NCBI GenBank assembly: GCA_019054805.1
Contig: JAHQIY010000002.1
Span: 496,001-560,000, forward strand
DNA from: Brachionus manjavacas
Lineage: Eukaryota; Rotifera; Eurotatoria; Ploima; Brachionidae
Length of the DNA stretch: 64,000 nucleotides
Direction: 5' to 3'
Shown: positions 58,366 to 64,000 of the stretch, piece by piece
How the letters are laid out: each line of letters starts with the position of its first letter
Numbering within the stretch: position 1 is the first letter of the stretch
Made by a program: the position numbers and the translations under genes
Notes under the pieces: generated by a model
Databases searched by the model: none
Told to the model about the DNA's origin: nothing
What the model saw: the letters and a program-made list of their open reading frames with translations, nothing else

Positions 58366-60124
58366 AATATATTAAATAAAAAATTAACTAATTAAATTCA
58401 GCTAAAAAAAAACAAAAAATTATGTGATTACAGTTGTAAAATTCTTAAAGATTTTAGCAAAAAGTAATGTTTAAGTATAAAAAAATCTCTAATTACTTTA
58501 AAATTATTTGGCTGAATAATATTGAATGTAAAAATAGATTTAATTTGTAATAAATTCTCGCAAATTATTTTTAAAATTTTTTGAAAAAAAATTTTGAATT
58601 TTAACTCGATCTATTTAGCAAAATTTTTTGAAAAAAAATTTTGAAAAAAAACGTAAATATTTCGAAGATTTTGAATAAATAAATTTTCGAAAAAAAAGCT
58701 GCAAAACTGCAAAAATCGTAATATTTTTGAAAAGAAATTCTTTTTACGCAAATTCTCGAAAATTTTGGATGATGCATTTTACTGGGAAGACGTCAAATTT
58801 TGAATATTCAATTGCCTTAGAATATATGAAAATAATCAAATTCATATATTTTTTAATAAAAAGACCCTTAACTTGATTGATTTATTAAAAAAATTCATGA
58901 TATAAGTAAGGTTAGAAACTTAGAAAATCTATTAAGACAAAATATACAATAATGTTTTTTAAAGCTATTAAACTACGGTCTTGTAATCTCAATAACTCAT
59001 TTCAGATAAAATTTTTGATTTCACTCTGTACTTATTAGTAAACTTTAAAAAATAAATAAATCATTATTTAAAAATTAATGAATTAAAAAAAAAGAAAAAT
59101 TTAAATTAGCTTTTAATTATTTTTCAAAAATTAGAAGTAAAATAATCTGTGGATAAACTTTCAAAGCTCTCTGATTAAAGGAATATTTCTATCTAAAAAA
59201 AAAAGTCATTACTTTTTGAAAGACCCATTTACATAGTCCTGGTCTTCTTCCAAATTCTAGTATTTTTCATTCGATCAAAGACTCTATAGTATAGAAATGT
59301 CTGATTTTCATTTATTTGAGTCTGAATTGTAATAGAAACGGTTCAGATTATGATTTTGAAGTAAGTTATTTTTTTGGCTAAATTTTTTTTGATCAAAATT
59401 TAATTTGAAATTAAAATAAATAATTAAAAAAAAATTGGTATTTAAAGCAAAAATTGAACTCTACTTATTAACTGATTACAAATGGTAGAAATTTATTAAA
59501 TATATTTTATAAAACTGTCTATACCGAAGTTTCTTTAAAAGAAATTCCTTGAATTATTTTTTCATTAATTTAAAATTCAAAGAAAGCGCCTTCTGAGTCC
59601 TCAATTTTTTGAGGCTTTGATATAAAAAGACAATAAATAGTTAAAGTCAAAGTTCCTAAAATAAAAGTCTAAGTCAGAACTTTAAAAAAAAATAAAAGTC
59701 TTGATTGAAAAAATTGTCAGAATGGTAGCTTTGTATCATGGGTTCATTTGAATAATGGTAGATAATAATCTAATGGAAAAAATATGAGATTTGTTGCCAA
59801 AGAAATGAATGTACCAAAAGCTCGACCCATCAAATATTTGAAAAAAGTTAAACAGGAGACTTAAATTAAATAAATATTTACCAACTTAAAAATGTCAACA
59901 TATATATATTATTTATTTTTTTTTGAGCTTTCGTTAGAATTATTTAACTTTTTTATATTTTTTACGACATAATCAGAGTTGCTTGATGTCACAAGTCTCA
60001 AGTCAAGTCCAAGTCCGGACTTTTTTTTTTTCACCATGAATATCATAACTAGAAATATTCTTAAAGTATTTTGAAATAATAAATTGTCTTAATCTTGATG
60101 ACTCGACGTTCCGAGACTCCAAAG
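58366..60124. other. AT-rich stretch without recognised feature
   Basis: A/T-rich sequence with many short A runs and TTTTTTGAAAAAAA-like motifs. Nothing with coding character. Confidence 0.5.
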
Positions 60125-61102
60125 TAGCGATGTTATTTGGATTGACATTTTTCAAAATTTGTTTAAATTTCATCCAAATTTTAGACAGTTTTATTTATAT
60201 ATTGAATTCAAACAAAAATAAATTTAACTTGGAATAACAAATAAATTTTTATTTGATTCCAAAGTTTGAATAAATGAATGATTCAATTACTAAAACCAAA
60301 TAAAAAAAAATTTAAATAAGGAAAAAAATTAATTATATATTTGAATTTTAAAATCGAATCAATTTAAAAAGAAAAAAAAGAATCGAATAGAAAATTGTCT
60401 AATAAATATTTTTTAAAAATTTGAATACAATACACTATAAACTCTCTTGAATTACCATAATTTTGTCTAATTTGTCAGGCGACAATCTGTTGCGTCTATC
60501 ACAAGGAGTATTACCTGTATTTGAAAAAAGCTGTTCCGCCGGAACTGATGTAGCTGGAATGCAAAAAAGATGTAGCACAACATGATAAAGAATAGGATAA
60601 GACTTATGGTTCTGTTGCCAATACTCGAGTGGCTGAACATTCTTTAATTATACCGTACAATTTCTAATGAGTATGAACTGGAGAACTTTTCTTATAATTG
60701 CGTTTTTTTGATTGTGTAGTACACGGCGTGATATTTAAAGGCAGTTGACCAGAACTAGGAGTTTCCATCATTTAGTATTTTATTAATTATATTCAAGAAT
60801 TTAACTTTAATTTAAACAAATAATAAATCACTTTTTCAAATTACAAAAATTTTTTTTGTGCATTTAGTCAAATTTTAGGCAAGTTGCACCTTTGATTTCT
60901 TTTTTAAACTGATTTTTGTTTTCAAATAAAAAAATAATTTGTCTTTTAAATTTGGATCATATTTTATTTGGATAATTAACTTAATTTAAAAAAAAAATTT
61001 AGTTTCTAATTAAGATATTTAAAAATTCGAATTTTTGGTTTAAACAAAATAATTTTTCGAATTTGATTTATCCGAATAAAAATTGTTCAAATAACATCAC
61101 TA
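60125..61102. mobile_element. 978-bp internally deleted hAT element
   Basis: Ends TAGCGATGTTATTTG (left) and, inverted, TAGTGATGTTATTTGAA (right). Flanking 8-mers are CTCCAAAG (60117-60124) and CTCCAATT (61103-61110), sharing six bases. It contains the two ends of a transposase gene on the minus strand. Confidence 0.75.
60435..60776 (-). pseudogene. hAT transposase: N-terminus joined to C-terminus by deletion
   Basis: An open frame from ATG at about 60774 encodes MMETPSSGQLPLNITPCTTQ and a basic segment, then stops near 60667. Just downstream in another frame comes the hAT dimerisation domain: YWQQNHKSYPILYHVVLHLF, then IPATSVPAEQLFSNTG, DRRNRLSPDKLDKIM and a stop at 60435. The BED finger and catalytic core are missing, so the element cannot encode its own transposase. 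Confidence 0.8.
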
Positions 61103-62472
61103 CTCCAATTTTTTTCTCCTTTTTTAAAAATTATTCAAATAAATGTTCCTGTTTTTCCATGTAGAGTCATAAATTAATTAAAGTTTAAAGTTTCATATGA
61201 ATTGGACTTTTCTTTCGGCAAATATGAAAAAAAGAAAAAAGATACTAAACTTTTTTAAGTGATTGACATAAGAAAAATTTTAGCCATTTTTTCAAATAGC
61301 ATTTGAGCATAAAGCATTAGGAAATGATTCATTTTTATCATTTTTTATTGCTCTTAAAAATAAGAGTATCAAAGATATATAATATTTTGTTGAAAATTAG
61401 AGGACATGTGTGATTTACAGGTAAAGGCGTACTAGATGGTCTTTTTCTTTTAGTAAATCATCGAACAACTAGATTTTTAATTTTCTTGTATTCTCTGACA
61501 AACGCTGCTACTAATTTTTTTAAAATCAAGAATTTGAATTCTTGTAAATTTTATATTAAAAATTTTCTCATTTCTCTATTTATGCATTTTGTCAATAACT
61601 CTTTATTTAAGTATTACAATTTTTTATGAGATTGGATTACTAAAAAATTTTTTAAGAATCAAACAAACATTGACATAAAAATTCAACAAAAACTTCGATT
61701 TCTTAAACAAAAAAATTAAAACACTTATAAATCTCAAAATGATGAAAAACGCAATTCCTAATGTTAGATAGGTGAAAAATCTCTCCATTTTATTTAATCA
61801 GATCAAAGTTTTTATTATTTAAATCAATATTTGAATAAAAAAATTAAAATCTTTCACAATGATCTAAAATTGTTTTTTGGTCCAAGTCTCGAAGCGCTAC
61901 TAACTTTTTAAAAGTTTTCCCTAATAAACCATTTCTTTATTTACACCAATTTCAAATACAAACAACTTTATTTTTTAAAGTTATTATTTCAATTCCCAAT
62001 CAAAAAGACTAAAATTTTCAAAAACATCACTCTTTTAGAAAGTTTTCCACTTTTTTAAATCTCAGGTAAACAAAATTTTGAAGAAAGTTGAATTAACAAT
62101 TGTTTGCCGAAAATAGGTGACTGTAGAGCGTTTTTCGAGAATAATTTTTAACAATTTTCAATCGCTCAGGGATTATTTCAAAGGTCGAAAAACGATTTGA
62201 GTAAACGCAACAGGCTCAAATTAAGGATTAGAATGGCTATGTAAAATCATAAGTTTAAACAATGAGAAAATTTTATTTTTAATTTTTTCTTTGACAAAAA
62301 ATCCTTAGAAATTTGGATCATTTTATCTAATATTAAATTTATTTTTTCATAACTAAGCCAACACAAAGAAAAATTAAAAAACAAGATTAAACCATTAAAT
62401 TGTTTAAATTGTTGAACCATCATCTTTTCGATACCCAAATATTCTCATACCGTAATGTGTACGGCTTAACTA
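61103..62472. other. AT-rich intergenic stretch
   Basis: No gene or element recognised. Confidence 0.5.
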
Positions 62473-63030
62473 ATGACAGAGATTAGGAAAGATAGATTGT
62501 CTAATAGTTTAGACAAAGATACTACCAATTTAGACAATAGTCGTAAAAACAGAGTCTTTTGGAGTAAAATCAAGAATATATTTTCTTCCCCGATCAAGCA
62601 CAAAAACAGTGCTCCTGAGAATGAACCCGAGATGAATTATGAATCAAGGAAATCATTGCATGACATCCTCTCCAATTTGGTCCGGGAGGAGACTGTGATT
62701 GAAAAAATTCTTGAAAAAACTTCTCAAGATACCAAAATTAAACTAGCCATGTCCAATTTCAATCTTAACGAAAAAGACGAAAATAGCCTTGTGATTGATC
62801 GTTTTATCAATGCCACTAATTTTGTCAAAACTTATCTGGAAAAATATGAAAACGATGTGGTCAAGTACACAGGTCCAATAAAAGAGGAAAATTCTAAACC
62901 CGAGCCGAAAAAAACAATTTTTCGAAAAAAAAATCCTACTTTAACAGATGAAGAAAATAAATTAGTCCACGAACATCTTAAAGTTATCAATGATTTTAAA
63001 ATACTGATTACTACCCGGTCTTCAAAGTAA
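62473..63030 (+). CDS. Single-exon gene of unknown function, 185 residues
   Basis: ATG 62473 is preceded in-frame by TAA two codons upstream, so it is the true first Met. The stop is at 63028-63030. Codon use and GC are clearly those of the real genes here, unlike the flanks. The product is hydrophilic, mostly helical by composition, with a basic N-terminus (RKNRVFWSKIKNIF), a predicted helical middle (LHDILSNLVREETVIEKIL) and a C-terminal KLVHEHLKVINDFKI. No signal peptide, membrane segment or zinc motif. No family recognised. It could be the only coding exon of a lineage-restricted gene. Confidence 0.65.
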   Translation: MTEIRKDRLSNSLDKDTTNLDNSRKNRVFWSKIKNIFSSPIKHKNSAPENEPEMNYESRKSLHDILSNLVREETVIEKILEKTSQDTKIKLAMSNFNLNEKDENSLVIDRFINATNFVKTYLEKYENDVVKYTGPIKEENSKPEPKKTIFRKKNPTLTDEENKLVHEHLKVINDFKILITTRSSK

Positions 63031-63157
63031 TTATTTTAACTTTTATTTTTGCTCGAGAATATTTTATTTAGGATTGAAAAATATTATTCAGTCATTATCT
63101 TTTAAATTAAAAAAGAAGCCATTGCTGTTGATTTTAAACGAAAAATTAAATGGTTTA

Positions 63158-63269
63158 ATTTTTTGTGTTTAAATTACCAAATGTATCCAATGTTGAAATA
63201 AAATTGAAAAAGTGCGATGTTTCAAATTTTTTTTTTCAGTTTCAAATAAAAAAAAAATTTAAGTTAAGA
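63158..63269 (+). repeat. Dispersed repeat, copy B (copy A at 618)
   Basis: Same sequence family and orientation as 618-717, with a few indels (AATGTATCCAATGTTGAAAT, AAAAGTGCGATGTTTCAAAT). It begins 128 bp after the stop of the single-exon gene. Confidence 0.7.
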
Positions 63270-64000
63270 TTGCGAACATGAAAAACTTTGTTTTTTTTTT
63301 ATAAAATTTTGACTTTGGGTATGTGATATGATGATCCTTTAGATAATTTTTGTAGTTTAAAAAACTCTCTTCTTCGTTCTGTTTTCCATTTTTCATAAAT
63401 TGAGTATTTGTTTAATGCCTCAAACAAAAATCAATTATCACGAAAGTCAAAATTTTTTAAGGAAAAAAACAAAGTTTTTCGGGTCTAGTCGGTTAGGTAA
63501 ACTATGGTTGATCTGATACTGGAACAATTCTTGTACTCAGGTTTTATGAACTATTAGTTCACCTAATCTAAAAAAGCTAATGTAATGATAAAAAATAAGA
63601 TAGAAAAGATAATTACATAGAAAATTTAAAGTTGGGTGAAGTAGGAAAATTTTGCGAAATAGATGAATCTGCGTTCTCGAAAGTCAAACTTTTAAAGGGT
63701 GAACAATTTATTTTATTTTTTTTTAATTTTTATTATTTATGCTGAAAGGCAACGATTTAAGAAGAGAGCGCATTTAGGTATTTGGGATTATGGAAAGAGT
63801 AATACCAAGTGAACCAGATCATAGCTAATGCTATTTCTAAAGCTCCTCCAAAAAAAAAAATCCAAAAAAACTGTTAACTAATTTTTATTTCAGTTTCGAG
63901 AATAAGGCATTCATTAAATTTTGGGCTTTATTCAATTTCTTCGCATAATAATAAAAATCTTTCGTCTAATTCTATTTTGAACAAAAAAATTGGGTGAACC
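63270..64000. other. AT-rich end of window
   Basis: No supported gene. An open question is whether exons of a further gene start beyond the window. Confidence 0.5.

Noticed and set aside
1..64000. CRISPR arrays, rRNA genes, operons, bacterial promoters or replication origins
   Set aside because: None seen; the window is eukaryotic with spliced genes. No tRNA with both a clear B box and cloverleaf was recognised by eye.

Overview
This is a eukaryotic window, AT-rich outside its genes, with GT-AG introns and metazoan genes. Two of the recognised genes are complete: DNAH10, an axonemal inner-arm dynein heavy chain, and PEDS1 (TMEM189), plasmanylethanolamine desaturase. The 3' half of a third, YME1L-type mitochondrial AAA protease, is also present. 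The many 47-63 nt introns and the dense, decayed transposon load would fit a small invertebrate such as a monogonont rotifer. That placement is inference; no species-diagnostic gene is in the window.

Layout. 0-15.6 kb is a transposon graveyard around the C-terminal half of YME1L (minus strand). It holds a MULE relic with a FLYWCH finger, a 2.95-kb hAT element inserted at the edge of the YME1L exon, RNase-H-like and non-LTR reverse transcriptase relics, an isolated reverse-transcriptase-like gene that looks like bacterial Abi/UG (DRT-type) RTs (8.1-9.5 kb), a 134-bp-TIR element, and a long-TIR element encoding a SWIM/PHD-like protein that splits an older MITE. 15.6-43.1 kb is DNAH10 on the plus strand: a consensus RFX X-box lies about 125 bp before the ATG, and 21 exons join without a frame break into 4671 codons. 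Its large introns carry Tc1, hAT and MITE relics. 43.3-49.3 kb holds a possible tiny two-exon gene, retroelement relics, a pogo/Tigger-like element with a TTAA-flanked MITE nested in it, a LINE ORF1 relic and one unidentified terminal exon. 53.4-54.5 kb is PEDS1 (three exons). 54.5-62.4 kb is mostly featureless apart from LINE-like 3' ends and a deleted hAT element. 62.5-63.0 kb is an unrecognised single-exon gene, followed by a repeat whose other copy lies at 0.6 kb.

Functional themes. DNAH10 (ciliary motility), PEDS1 (plasmalogen synthesis in the ER) and YME1L (inner mitochondrial membrane proteolysis) are unrelated housekeeping or ciliary genes, not a cluster. The most unusual item is the Abi/UG-like RT open frame, a possible bacterial acquisition. 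It has motif A and motif B and a C-terminal helical region, but its motif C reads YSDT instead of YxDD, and two single-base frame breaks lie at homopolymer runs.
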